A DNA stretch of 64,000 bases from Shewanella frigidimarina (GTDB lineage Bacteria; Pseudomonadota; Gammaproteobacteria; Enterobacterales; Shewanellaceae). The translations under genes and the position numbers were made by a program. Every line of letters starts with the position of its first letter. Position 1 is the first letter of the stretch. Positions 55,533 to 64,000 of the stretch are shown here, piece by piece. The stretch is from NCBI RefSeq assembly GCF_003797125.1, contig NZ_RKKE01000002.1:223661-287660 (forward strand), written 5' to 3'. Under the pieces are notes generated by a model, which saw only the letters and a program-made list of their open reading frames with translations, searched no databases and had not been told where the DNA came from.

Positions 55533-56610
55533 TCACTCAACAATATCAGGCATTTTTTTACCCGTTACGGGTACAACACTATTATCAATAGTCTCACAAC
55601 CTGCTCCCGAACTCGGCGAAATAGCACATTGATATACACGCACGTAATCCACTAACATCGATTGCGGAAAAACTGACTCATCGATACCTGTGTTATTCAC
55701 GGTTCCAGCCCATGCTCCACCTACAGCAAGATTGAGTAGCATATGAAATGGCTGGTTAAACGGTGCATCATCAGGGGCATTAACCAAATCACCATTGCCA
55801 TCAATGTATTGACTGTACCAACCAGAGGATTGTTGTGTGGCAAAGTGAACATCATCAACATACCAACGAATTTCATCTTGCTGCCATTCAACAGCATAAA
55901 CATGAAAGGCATCCGCAGGATTGAGTTCATTAGGTAAATGATACCCTTGCCCTGTATAAACATTATTGGGCCATTGTTTACCGTAATGTAATGTGCCATG
56001 TACTGCAGACTCTGGCGTCTTACCGTCGGTAACAACCTTGAGGTTTACGGCCTCCATAATGTCTATTTCACCTGAACCAGCCCAAGGGCCATATACCCAA
56101 TCTGTCGGTAACATCCATATCGCAGGCCAAGTTCCCTGACCTTGTGGTAATTTTGCGCGAATTTCAAAACGGCCGTATTTCCAATCCCCTTTGTTTTTCG
56201 ATACTAAACGAGCAGAGGTGTAATCTAATGTTTTCGATGTATCGTTTACGTCATAGCTTGGATCAGAATCATTTACAGCAGGCCCAGAAAAGGTTTCTCG
56301 TAATGCCATAATCGATAAAAGACCACCACTAACTGCAGCATTTTTAGATCGTGCGGTATAGCACTGAGCCTCATCATTGCCGCCACCGTAACAGTCCAAC
56401 AGCAAAGCTCCACTTGGTTGTGTCTATTTGGTTACCCTCAAACTCATCTTGCCAAACCAGTTGCCAACCTGAAGTTTCGATATTGGTTATCACGGTATCT
56501 GTTGCTTGTTCTGTTGCATCATCAGCACTACAGCCAGACAGAAATATGACCGACAAAGTTAACGCGGTTAAGCTGGATACAAATGAATGATGTTTATTGA
56601 GATTTTGCAT
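55533..56610 (-). pseudogene. GH16 beta-glucanase (laminarinase-like) lipoprotein, split by one frameshift
   Basis: The N-terminal part (56610 to about 56397) has a lipoprotein signal (LSVIFLSGC) and the GH16 start WQLVWQDEFEGNQIDTTKWSFAV. The frame then breaks. The rest (to 55533) continues with DCYGGGNDEAQCYT, the catalytic GEIDIMEAV (ExDxxE) and MLLNLAVGGAW. Removing one G from GTTGGAC at about 56396-56397 restores one continuous protein of about 360 residues reading WSFAVDCYGGGN. So it is either a recent loss or a sequencing error. If intact it would cut beta-1,3-glucan such as laminarin at the cell surface. Confidence 0.85.
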
Positions 56611-56707
56611 TGTTGTTCTTACCCATTTACCGTTTTTTCTTTGCCTAACGCTGTAGTAAAACAAACAACAAACGTCGCCAACTATTACGATATAACGTTA
56701 GTGAAAC

Positions 56708-56737
56708 TAGCCCTATCAGATGACTCAGATAGGGCTA
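56708..56737 (-). terminator. Hairpin after the GH3 gene
   Basis: Perfect 10-base arms TAGCCCTATC and GATAGGGCTA around ten bases, about 12 bases beyond the GH3 stop codon. The following T-run is short. The GH16 gene begins about 100 bases further on. Confidence 0.65.
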
Positions 56738-56749
56738 ATTCGCGATAAG

Positions 56750-59392
56750 TTAGTTACATTTGATGGTATTTTCTGTTGATGCAGCTTGAATAACCACATC
56801 ACTGAAACGAATTTCAGCTGCCGCGTCGGTGGCAAGGTAAAATGGCATGACAATTTTAGCAAAGTCCATTGGTTCATCAGCAAAACATGCCAATGAGAAG
56901 CTTAAACTCTGCCATTCCCCGACTTGAGTATTCACCTGCGTGGCAATATCAATTTGCTTACGGCAATCACCTTCGCATGCCATACCAAGCCATAACGGCT
57001 TTTGCAGTGCTTGAGTTGCATTAATACTCACAGATAACGCGGCATCACTATTACTGTAAGCCCTTAAATCACGTGGAAAATTACTAATTAAGCCTACGGT
57101 ACCTTGCTCGCTGCCATTAAAAGACACTAAACGCGCATCTTCTTGAACGACACGATCCATAGTACGAATGGTTAGTGCACTGTTTTGCGCAACGCTACTG
57201 CTTAACCCTTGACGCTCAGACGCGTTAGCAATGTACATTGACCACGGTGATTTAACTGCACGCTCAAACAAAGGTAAGTCGACTAGAGTTTGCGTTGCAG
57301 CTAAATTGTCTTCCGACAAATTATCTAACACAACCGCATCACTGGCAGTAGATTGATATGTTAAGCCATAGCCATAAGGTATAAGCGGCTGATAATCAGC
57401 TTGTGCTTGTTCGGTATTGTGTTGAGCTAATGGCACATTCACTTGAGTTTGCTGTGGTGTCGCAGGCCATGAGAATGATAATTTACCGACAAAATCGTGC
57501 GAAACTTTACCATCAGCCTGAGTGAATAAAACATCTGCTACGCCTTGACCTTCAGAGCCTGGTAACCAAGCGGCGACAAATGCATCAGAGCTGTTTAACT
57601 CAGCATTAACCCACATAGGGCGGCCACTGATAAACACAGATACCACGGGAATACCTTGCGCTGTTAACTTATGCAGTAAAGCAAGGTCACGCTTGTCTCC
57701 ACGTTGATATTCTAAGTTATCAATGTCGCCGTTACCTTCTGCATACGGCTCTTCACCAAACACAACAATCGCAACATCAGGTTTCTGCTGTGGATCAAAT
57801 TCACCTGCAACACTCAATGTTGCTTTACCGCCAGCTTGAATCACCAATTTATTAATACCAGCGTAAATTGATGTCGCACCAGGAAAGTCGCTATTTTGAT
57901 TATCAGTGCCCTGCCACGTAATTGACCAACCACCAGATTGTTTACCGATATTGTCCGCGGCATCACCCGCCACCAACACCTTTGCGTTTGGTGCTAAAGG
58001 CAATAAACCTTGATTGTTTTTAAGCAGCACTAATGACTCACGAACGGCTTGACGGGCAACGTCACGGTGACTTGCTTGGCCAATTAATTCTGTTTTGCCC
58101 GATAATGGACGATTGGCAGGGCTTGGCTTATCAAATAAACCCGCACGGAACTTAACCCGTAAAATACGCTTAACCGCATCATCAATACGCGCTTGGCTAA
58201 TGTCGCCATTATTTACCTGCGCTATGGTGTTTTCATATAAAGGTTTCCACGCCGCCGTTGGCACCATAAAGATATCTAAACCGGCATTAACGGCTTGCGC
58301 ACACGACTCATTGGTACAGTTAGCGACTTGTCCGTGACCGTTCCAATCACCCACAACAAAACCATCGAAATGTAATTTATCTTTAAGCACATCGGTTAAC
58401 AGATATTTATTGCCATGGTTTTTAACCCCATGCCAGCTGTTAAATGATGCCATAACACTTTGTGCCCCAGCATTGAGTCCCCCCACATAGCCTTGTGCAT
58501 GTATGTCATATAAGTCTTGTTCGCTGGCAATATTATCGCCTTGATCGATGCCATTTTCAGTGCCGCCATCGCCTAAAAAGTGCTTAACGGTTGAAATCAC
58601 ATGTTGATCAGATAAAAAGTCACCATTAACTGAGCCTTGTAGACCTTCAACGATGGCGTAAGAATAGGCTTTGACGATTTGTGGGTCTTCTGAATAACCT
58701 TCATAAGTTCGACCCCAGCGATCGTCTCTCACTACGGCAACTGTGGGGGCAAATACCCAATCGATACCGGTCACCATCACTTCTTTTGCCGTTATAGCGG
58801 CAATCTGTTCAATTAACTTAGGGTTATTCGCTGCCCCTAAACCAATGTTATGCGGAAACAACGTCGCGCCGATAACATTGTTATGACCGTGTACAGCATC
58901 GGTGCCCCACATGGTTGGAATATTAATCCCATCAACACTGTCATCAATTGATGCTTGATACAAAGACTCAGCGAGCGCAATCCAATCTGCCGGTGTCGCG
59001 TGTTTGTCATTGTTAGGGTATGCGCCACCACCGTTAAGGTACGAACCAAAACCATATTTACGCATGTCTTCAACGGTAATATCACGGATCTCAGGTTGGA
59101 TCATTTGCGCGACTTTTTGCTCAATGGTCATTTTAGCGACTAAGGCATCGATTTTAGCTTCTAAGGCCGTATCTTTGGCGATAGCAGGCTTAAGATCAGG
59201 CCAAATGGCTAACGAAGATTTAGCCGCTGTATCATCAACCATGGCTGGGGTAACTGCAGTTTGTTTATCTTGTTGATTGACGTTGTTATTCTCGCCACAT
59301 CCACTTAATCCCAGCAATATTCCTAAAGCAACTAAGCTTGTTTTAGTAGGCTTATTGACGCTAGCAGTAAGCGGTAATTGAGTTAATCTCAT
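56750..59392 (-). CDS. GH3 family exo-beta-glucosidase lipoprotein
   Basis: 880 residues. The signal ends in a lipobox (LLGLSGCGE), so it is likely anchored in the outer membrane or facing the periplasm. The GH3 N-domain has VKHFLGDGGTENGIDQG and the nucleophile Asp in GFVVGDWNGHGQV; the C-domain has VVFGEEPYAEGNGD; a further beta-sandwich of about 150 residues ends the protein. It resembles marine 1,3/1,4-beta-exoglucanases and should release glucose from oligosaccharides. It follows the MFS gene nine bases away. Confidence 0.92.
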   Translation of the reverse strand: MRLTQLPLTASVNKPTKTSLVALGILLGLSGCGENNNVNQQDKQTAVTPAMVDDTAAKSSLAIWPDLKPAIAKDTALEAKIDALVAKMTIEQKVAQMIQPEIRDITVEDMRKYGFGSYLNGGGAYPNNDKHATPADWIALAESLYQASIDDSVDGINIPTMWGTDAVHGHNNVIGATLFPHNIGLGAANNPKLIEQIAAITAKEVMVTGIDWVFAPTVAVVRDDRWGRTYEGYSEDPQIVKAYSYAIVEGLQGSVNGDFLSDQHVISTVKHFLGDGGTENGIDQGDNIASEQDLYDIHAQGYVGGLNAGAQSVMASFNSWHGVKNHGNKYLLTDVLKDKLHFDGFVVGDWNGHGQVANCTNESCAQAVNAGLDIFMVPTAAWKPLYENTIAQVNNGDISQARIDDAVKRILRVKFRAGLFDKPSPANRPLSGKTELIGQASHRDVARQAVRESLVLLKNNQGLLPLAPNAKVLVAGDAADNIGKQSGGWSITWQGTDNQNSDFPGATSIYAGINKLVIQAGGKATLSVAGEFDPQQKPDVAIVVFGEEPYAEGNGDIDNLEYQRGDKRDLALLHKLTAQGIPVVSVFISGRPMWVNAELNSSDAFVAAWLPGSEGQGVADVLFTQADGKVSHDFVGKLSFSWPATPQQTQVNVPLAQHNTEQAQADYQPLIPYGYGLTYQSTASDAVVLDNLSEDNLAATQTLVDLPLFERAVKSPWSMYIANASERQGLSSSVAQNSALTIRTMDRVVQEDARLVSFNGSEQGTVGLISNFPRDLRAYSNSDAALSVSINATQALQKPLWLGMACEGDCRKQIDIATQVNTQVGEWQSLSFSLACFADEPMDFAKIVMPFYLATDAAAEIRFSDVVIQAASTENTIKCN

Positions 59393-59401
59393 GATCTTTC
59401 C

Positions 59402-60709
59402 TTATACCTTATCTGCGAATACTGGACGTTTTGCATCACATCCAATCAAACCGTAATAACCAATAAACCCGTAGCATAATAAAGGTAAAATAAAGGCAAA
59501 TTGAATTCCCATGCTGTCAGCTAGCATGCCTTGCAATAACGGTAGAACCGCCCCACCAACGATAGCTAAACATAAAATGCCCGAACCTTGACTGGTGTGT
59601 CGTTTTAAATCTTGTAGCGCTAAACTGAAAATGGTTGGGAACATAATTGAGTTACACAAGCCCACCAGCAGTAATGCCCACATCGCAACCGTACCAGCAC
59701 TCAAGATTGCCGCTGCAACTAAAATACACGCACATAACGCATTGAATGCTAACACCTTGCCTGCTTTGATTTTTTGCATCACTGCAGCGCCGATAAAACG
59801 GCCGACCATAGCACCACCAAAATAATAGGCAATATAATGCGCAGCCTGCGATTCAGACACTCCACCGGTGCCATCTTTAGTGATAAAGCTAATAAGAAAA
59901 CTGCCTATGCCGACTTCTGCGCCAACATAAACAAAAATACCGACTGCACCCAACACCAAATGCGGATATTGCCATGCACTGCCTTTTACCGCAGCAGTTG
60001 ATTGAGTATCGCGCTTGCCCAACAAAGGTAGTTTGAGCAACATAAAAATGAATGCCAATACGAATAATGCAGCGGCTAAAATAAGGTAAGGCGTTTGTAC
60101 TGCACTCGCTTGCTGCTGCACAGACAACTGACCGATGACTTCGCCAACCTCAGTGACTTTGCTGTCATGTTCAACGGTCGACAAAATTAACCAGCTACCA
60201 AAAAATGGCGCTACTGTGGTGCCTAATGAATTGAATGCTTGAGTTAAGGTCAACCGCGACGATGCGGTTTCGGCTGGGCCTAACACACTCACATAAGGAT
60301 TTGCTGACACCTGCAAGATAGTAATACCCGATGCAAGAATAAAAAACGCGAATAAAAACATATTATAAGAGCCATAACTGGCCGACGGATAAAACAGTAA
60401 ACACCCCACACAAGCAATCACTAACCCGGTAATAATGCCTTTTTGATAACCAATCTTACCCACTAACGCGCCAGCAGGAATTGACACAATAAAGTAAGCA
60501 CCAAAAAAGCAGAACTGCACTAGCATTGCTTGGGTGTAATTAAGATCGAACATGTTTTTTAAGTAAGGGATTAAAATATCATTTAAACACGTTAAAAAAC
60601 CCCACATAAAAAATAACGAGGTTAACGCTATCAAGGCAAAACGAAAGTTACCTTGCTGGTGAGTGGAATCGGCATTTGCCAACTCAGGTTGAAGCGGTGA
60701 AGTCGCCAT
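59402..60709 (-). CDS. MFS sugar transporter, GluP/FucP family
   Basis: 435 residues with about twelve membrane segments. [23 protein letters not shown] is the family's first segment, and [36 protein letters not shown] (key words QVSANPY and QAFNSLG) its central signature. Glucose or galactose in symport with protons or sodium is the likely substrate. It heads the minus-strand arm of the beta-glucan locus. Confidence 0.9.
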   Translation of the reverse strand: MATSPLQPELANADSTHQQGNFRFALIALTSLFFMWGFLTCLNDILIPYLKNMFDLNYTQAMLVQFCFFGAYFIVSIPAGALVGKIGYQKGIITGLVIACVGCLLFYPSASYGSYNMFLFAFFILASGITILQVSANPYVSVLGPAETASSRLTLTQAFNSLGTTVAPFFGSWLILSTVEHDSKVTEVGEVIGQLSVQQQASAVQTPYLILAAALFVLAFIFMLLKLPLLGKRDTQSTAAVKGSAWQYPHLVLGAVGIFVYVGAEVGIGSFLISFITKDGTGGVSESQAAHYIAYYFGGAMVGRFIGAAVMQKIKAGKVLAFNALCACILVAAAILSAGTVAMWALLLVGLCNSIMFPTIFSLALQDLKRHTSQGSGILCLAIVGGAVLPLLQGMLADSMGIQFAFILPLLCYGFIGYYGLIGCDAKRPVFADKV

Positions 60710-61091
60710 GACATTCCCTTATTGTTGTTGATAGTTATCTTGGGTTGCAGTACATAACGCCATTGAATGGATACTAATAATCTCACGCCAAGAGTTAATT
60801 CCCCGTAAACCCTAGACATTTAACTGATGATCATTTCCACACTTGTGCAAGCAGATGAGGATTTAATAATTAGCCAAATCAATTATTGACCTTTGGATAA
60901 TTAATCACTAATCTCAATGTAAGCGCTTTCATTTTTAACATATCGATAACTGATGTCAACGATTTTTAAACGCGAGAGCTTATTTTTTACTGCGTAGCTA
61001 ACGTAGCACAAGGCCTTTTATCAGGGTGTTTCAACGTAATAAGTTAGTCATAAAAATAGACACAATTAATTAATACTAAGTGAATTTAAAT
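60710..61091. promoter_or_regulatory. Divergent control region of the beta-glucan locus
   Basis: About 380 bases between the two arms. It contains a plus-strand promoter candidate (TTGACC at 60886-60891, TAATCT at 60910-60915, 18-base spacer) directly followed by the operator at 60917-60934. No other gene was seen. Confidence 0.55.
60917..60934. promoter_or_regulatory. LacI-family operator, probable BglR site
   Basis: AATGTAAGCGCTTTCATT pairs at eight of nine positions and has the AAGCGCTT core usual for LacI-family sites. It lies just after the plus-strand -10 candidate, where a repressor would block transcription. A LacI-family gene starts at 63899. Confidence 0.75.
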
Positions 61092-62423
61092 ATGAAAATT
61101 ATGTTACCAGCCGATTCCAAAATGCATTCAAAAGCGTTCACCTTTGGTGTGGCGACTGCTTCTTTTCAAATTGAAGGCGCAGTGGATTCTCGTCTTCCTT
61201 GTATATGGGATACCTTTTGTGCGACGCCAGGTAAAATTCGTGATAACTCTGACGGCTCGCAAGCATGCGAGCATGTAAAGTTATGGCGTGAAGATGTCGA
61301 TTTAATTGAGTCGCTGGGCGTTGACGCTTATCGTTTATCCATTTCGTGGCCACGCGTAATGCATAAAGATGGCAGCCTCAATCCACAAGGTGTCGCGTTT
61401 TATACTGATTTGCTTGATGAACTAAATCGTCGTGGCATTAAAACCTTTGTGACCTTATACCATTGGGATTTACCACAACATATTGAAGATAATGGTGGCT
61501 GGTTAAATCGTGAAACAGCTTATTTGTTTGCAGACTATGCCGACAAAATTACTCAAGCATTTGGCGATCGAGTGTATTCTTACGCCACGTTTAACGAACC
61601 ATTTTGCAGCTCATATTTAGGCTATGAAATTGGTGTTCATGCACCAGGATTAGCCACTAAAGCATTTGGTCGTCAATCTGCACACCATTTATTATTGGCT
61701 CATGGTTTAGCCATGAAAGTATTGCAAAAAAATAGCCCTAATAGCCAAAATGGTATCGTGCTTAACTTCACGCCTTGTTATAGCGCAACAGACTCTGCCG
61801 CAGATGCTGAAGCAGCCAGTAAAGCCGACCAATACTTTAATCAATGGTATATCAAACCACTGTTTGACCGTTGCTATCCTGAGATTATTAATGACTTCGC
61901 CACTGAAGATATGCCCGTTATTGAACAAGGCGACTTTGATATTATTGCTCAACCTATCGACTTTTTAGGCATCAACTTTTACACCCGAGCAGTGTACAAA
62001 GCAGATCCAGCCACTGGTTTTAGCCAAATTGATATGGTCGACAAACCTAAAACGGATATCGGCTGGGAAATATACCCACAATCCTTTACCGATTTATTGA
62101 CTTCACTGCATGCACTTTATCCTTTACCGCCGATCTACATTACCGAAAACGGCGCAGCAATGGACGATAAATTGATAGAAGGTAAAGTGGATGATCAAGA
62201 CAGACTCGAATACTATAACGCCCACTTAAATGCAGTAAACAATGCCATTGAACAAGGTGTTAATGTTGTCGGCTATTTTGCATGGAGTTTAATGGACAAT
62301 TTTGAATGGGCTGAAGGCTACTTAAAACGTTTTGGGATTGTCTATGTAGACTACGAAACTCAAAAACGCACCTTAAAAGCCAGTGCACATGCTTATAGGG
62401 GTTTTATTAGCGCACGAAAATAA
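61092..62423 (+). CDS. bglA: GH1 family beta-glucosidase
   Basis: About 443 residues. FTFGVATASFQIEGA is the family's N-terminal motif, ATFNEPFCSS has the acid/base Glu, and IYITENGAAMDD the nucleophile Glu. WSLMDNFEWAEGY is the usual C-terminal glucose-binding block. No signal peptide, so it acts in the cytoplasm on imported disaccharides such as laminaribiose or cellobiose. I use the ATG at 61092; a GTG twelve bases upstream and an ATG nine bases downstream are possible, and none has a strong ribosome site. Confidence 0.93.
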   Translation: MKIMLPADSKMHSKAFTFGVATASFQIEGAVDSRLPCIWDTFCATPGKIRDNSDGSQACEHVKLWREDVDLIESLGVDAYRLSISWPRVMHKDGSLNPQGVAFYTDLLDELNRRGIKTFVTLYHWDLPQHIEDNGGWLNRETAYLFADYADKITQAFGDRVYSYATFNEPFCSSYLGYEIGVHAPGLATKAFGRQSAHHLLLAHGLAMKVLQKNSPNSQNGIVLNFTPCYSATDSAADAEAASKADQYFNQWYIKPLFDRCYPEIINDFATEDMPVIEQGDFDIIAQPIDFLGINFYTRAVYKADPATGFSQIDMVDKPKTDIGWEIYPQSFTDLLTSLHALYPLPPIYITENGAAMDDKLIEGKVDDQDRLEYYNAHLNAVNNAIEQGVNVVGYFAWSLMDNFEWAEGYLKRFGIVYVDYETQKRTLKASAHAYRGFISARK

Positions 62424-62433
62424 TATGTTAATC

Positions 62434-62466
62434 AGAACAAAGCCGTTGTATAAACGGCTTTGTTCT
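62434..62466. terminator. Strong hairpin between bglA and the GPH transporter gene
   Basis: Perfect 14-base arms AGAACAAAGCCGTT and AACGGCTTTGTTCT around five bases. It lies ten bases beyond the bglA stop codon. Only a short T-rich stretch follows, so it may stabilise the bglA message and lower, not stop, expression of the next gene. Confidence 0.7.
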
Positions 62467-62514
62467 ATTCAAACAGTCGCATCATTTTAACAAATAACAA
62501 TAATTGAGGCATGT

Positions 62515-63843
62515 ATGATAAGCACCAGAGAAAAAATAGCTTACGGACTCGGGGACACTGCCAGTAACATTGTGTTCCAAACAGTCATGCTGTTTTTAAC
62601 TTTTTTCTATACCGACATTTTCGGTATCTCGCCAGCATTTGTCGGCACCATGTTTTTAGCAGTACGCTTAATTGATGCGGTTACCGATCCGTTAATGGGC
62701 GCGCTAGCAGACCGCACCAATACCCGCTGGGGTAAGTTTAGACCTTATCTTTTGTGGTTTGCCCTGCCTTTTGGTTTTATTAGTGTTTTAGCCTTTACCA
62801 CCCCAGACTTAACCGAAGACGGCAAAATGATTTATGCCTTCGTCACTTATACCGCACTTATGATGGTCTACACCGCCATTAATATCCCTTATTGTGCATT
62901 AGGCGGCGTGTTAACGGCCGATCCAAAAGAGCGAGTGTCAGTACAATCTTACCGTTTTGTATTTGCGATGTTGGGCGGCTTACTCGTTTCAGGCTTAACC
63001 TTACCCCTTGTCGAATTCTTAGGGGAAGGTGACCAAGCTAAAGGTTATCAACTAACCATTACTGCCATGAGTATATTGGGCGTGGCGATGTTTTTAGCCT
63101 GTTTTTGGGGCACTAAGGAACGCCTACACCCGCCGGTTGATCAACAGTCTAGCTTTAAAAAAGACTTTACCGACATGCTCAAAAATGACCAGTGGCGTGT
63201 CCTTGCTATTGCAGCAGTATGTTTATTATCAGGCATGGTGTTACGCACCAGTTTAGCCATTTACTACGTTAAATATTTCCTTAACATGCCAGACTCCATC
63301 ACCCTCTTTATCACCCTAGGAATGGTCGGTAATATATTTGGCTGTATTTTAGCTGAGCCTTTGGCTAAACGCTTTTGTAAAGTTAAAGCTTATATCACCT
63401 TGCAACTGCTTGCGGCAGCGATGTGCGTAGTGAGCTACTTTGTACCTAGCGATCAAGTCGTACTCGCCTTTGGCATGTTTATTATCTGGGGCTTTACCTT
63501 CAACATGGCCACACCACTATTGTGGGCAAAAATGGCTGATGTTGTCGATTATGGCCAATATAAAAACGGCGTGCGTATTACCGGGATGATTTATTCTTCA
63601 GTGATTTTCTTTATCAAACTGGGTGTTGCCATTGGTGGCGCTTCTGCGGGGTGGTTATTAGCGGGTTATGGTTATCAGCCTGATACCATGCAAACGGAGC
63701 ATACTCAGCAAGGAATATTATTATCATTCACTATTTACCCTGCTATTGGTTCATTAGTGGTGGCTTTTGTAATGCGTTGGTACACCTTAGATAATCAAAA
63801 AGTGGACCAAATTCACTTAGAATTAAATAGAGAAGCAAAATAA
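62515..63843 (+). CDS. GPH family (MelB-like) glycoside transporter
   Basis: 442 residues with twelve membrane segments. KIAYGLGDTASNIVFQ and RLIDAVTDPLMGALADRTNTRWGKFRPY (key words DAVTDPLMG and RWGKFRP) are the GPH signature. These carriers move glycosides with sodium or protons. In this locus it most likely imports a beta-glucoside for BglA. GAGG lies five bases before the ATG. Confidence 0.92.
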   Translation: MISTREKIAYGLGDTASNIVFQTVMLFLTFFYTDIFGISPAFVGTMFLAVRLIDAVTDPLMGALADRTNTRWGKFRPYLLWFALPFGFISVLAFTTPDLTEDGKMIYAFVTYTALMMVYTAINIPYCALGGVLTADPKERVSVQSYRFVFAMLGGLLVSGLTLPLVEFLGEGDQAKGYQLTITAMSILGVAMFLACFWGTKERLHPPVDQQSSFKKDFTDMLKNDQWRVLAIAAVCLLSGMVLRTSLAIYYVKYFLNMPDSITLFITLGMVGNIFGCILAEPLAKRFCKVKAYITLQLLAAAMCVVSYFVPSDQVVLAFGMFIIWGFTFNMATPLLWAKMADVVDYGQYKNGVRITGMIYSSVIFFIKLGVAIGGASAGWLLAGYGYQPDTMQTEHTQQGILLSFTIYPAIGSLVVAFVMRWYTLDNQKVDQIHLELNREAK

Positions 63844-63855
63844 AAGCATGTTAGT

Positions 63856-63876
63856 CTTGGAGCCATGTGCTCCAAG
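63856..63876. terminator. Hairpin between the GPH transporter and the LacI-family gene
   Basis: Eight-base arms CTTGGAGC and GCTCCAAG around five bases, followed by ATGGCTTTT. A weak rho-independent terminator ahead of the regulator gene. Confidence 0.6.
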
Positions 63877-63898
63877 ATGGCTTTTAAATACTCATTAT

Positions 63899-64000
63899 AT
63901 GGCAACTATTTACGATGTATCCGTAATGGCTGGTGTGTCTCTGGCGACTGTGTCCCGAGTCATGAACAACAACACCAAAGTCAGCGATAAAACCAAACAA
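63899..64000 (+). CDS. bglR: LacI-family transcriptional regulator, probable BglR (partial)
   Basis: Only the first 34 codons lie in the window. They read MATIYDVSVMAGVSLATVS and RVMNNNTKVSDKTKQ, the LacI helix-turn-helix followed by its hinge start. Its place in the locus and the AAGCGCTT operator at 60917-60934 suggest that it represses the beta-glucan genes until a glucoside is present. The ligand domain is beyond the edge. Confidence 0.85.
   Translation, partial: MATIYDVSVMAGVSLATVSRVMNNNTKVSDKTKQ

Noticed and set aside
56390..56410. Programmed frameshifting in the GH16 gene
   Set aside because: There is no slippery heptamer or upstream stimulator, and the family is not known for it; a simple extra G explains the break.
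1..64000. tRNA, rRNA or complete insertion sequence genes
   Set aside because: No cloverleaf-type stretch, rRNA segment, transposase or integrase was seen on either strand.

Overview
The window reads as chromosomal DNA of a Shewanella-like marine gammaproteobacterium. The reasons are the oleABCD long-chain olefin genes, the very long PstC and PstA permeases, a GcvR-like ACT protein, EtrA/FNR-type sites before ompW, the valine/isoleucine degradation cluster in the order I remember from Shewanella, and a beta-glucan cluster with a LacI-family regulator. No rRNA, tRNA, CRISPR array, prophage or complete insertion sequence was seen. Base composition is fairly even and AT-leaning.

Layout. Positions 1-1240 hold the tail of an unidentified glycine-rich protein, then a block of inverted dispersed repeats with a small GIY-YIG nuclease gene between two of them. 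Next, on the minus strand, come methionine gamma-lyase (with a perfect TyrR-type box upstream) and oleA-oleB-oleC-oleD, followed by a methyltransferase-like gene. A DUF1289 gene, about four 91-102 bp tandem repeats and a yajD-like HNH gene come next. The minus-strand pstC-pstA-pstB-phoU operon has a Pho box and a strong terminator but no pstS. A plus-strand run (GcvR-like, DUF2797, LysE-type exporter, DUF1415) is followed by a NIT-domain chemoreceptor, an alpha/beta hydrolase, a ybiT-like ABC-F gene, an M14-type peptidase and an EamA transporter.

Positions 29.6-37.6 kb are a minus-strand pathway for valine and isoleucine carbon skeletons: thiolase, MmsA, acyl-CoA dehydrogenase, enoyl-CoA hydratase, 3-hydroxyisobutyryl-CoA hydrolase, MmsB and an SDR. 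A palindromic candidate operator lies before the first gene and terminators lie inside and at the end. Then come a TPR/GGDEF protein, metA with tandem MetJ-like boxes, an SDR and ompW. Positions 42.9-48.5 kb encode aromatic amino acid catabolism: phhA, phhB, tyrR, a fumarylacetoacetase-family gene, maiA and a nucleotidyltransferase-like gene, with TyrR-type boxes. Next come galE, a stand-alone napF, a bactofilin, GFA, DUF2982 and ElyC-like genes, a ROK kinase and cysQ.

The right end (55.5-64 kb) is a divergent beta-glucan utilisation locus. On the minus strand are a GluP-type MFS transporter, a GH3 lipoprotein and a GH16 lipoprotein broken by a single frameshift. On the plus strand are a GH1 beta-glucosidase, a GPH-family transporter and the start of a LacI-family regulator. 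A near-perfect LacI-type operator sits between the two arms.

The best candidate for something poorly described is the GIY-YIG gene enclosed by inverted copies of a hairpin repeat, next to a gene-less version of the same structure. All functional assignments are from reading the sequence; no database search was run.
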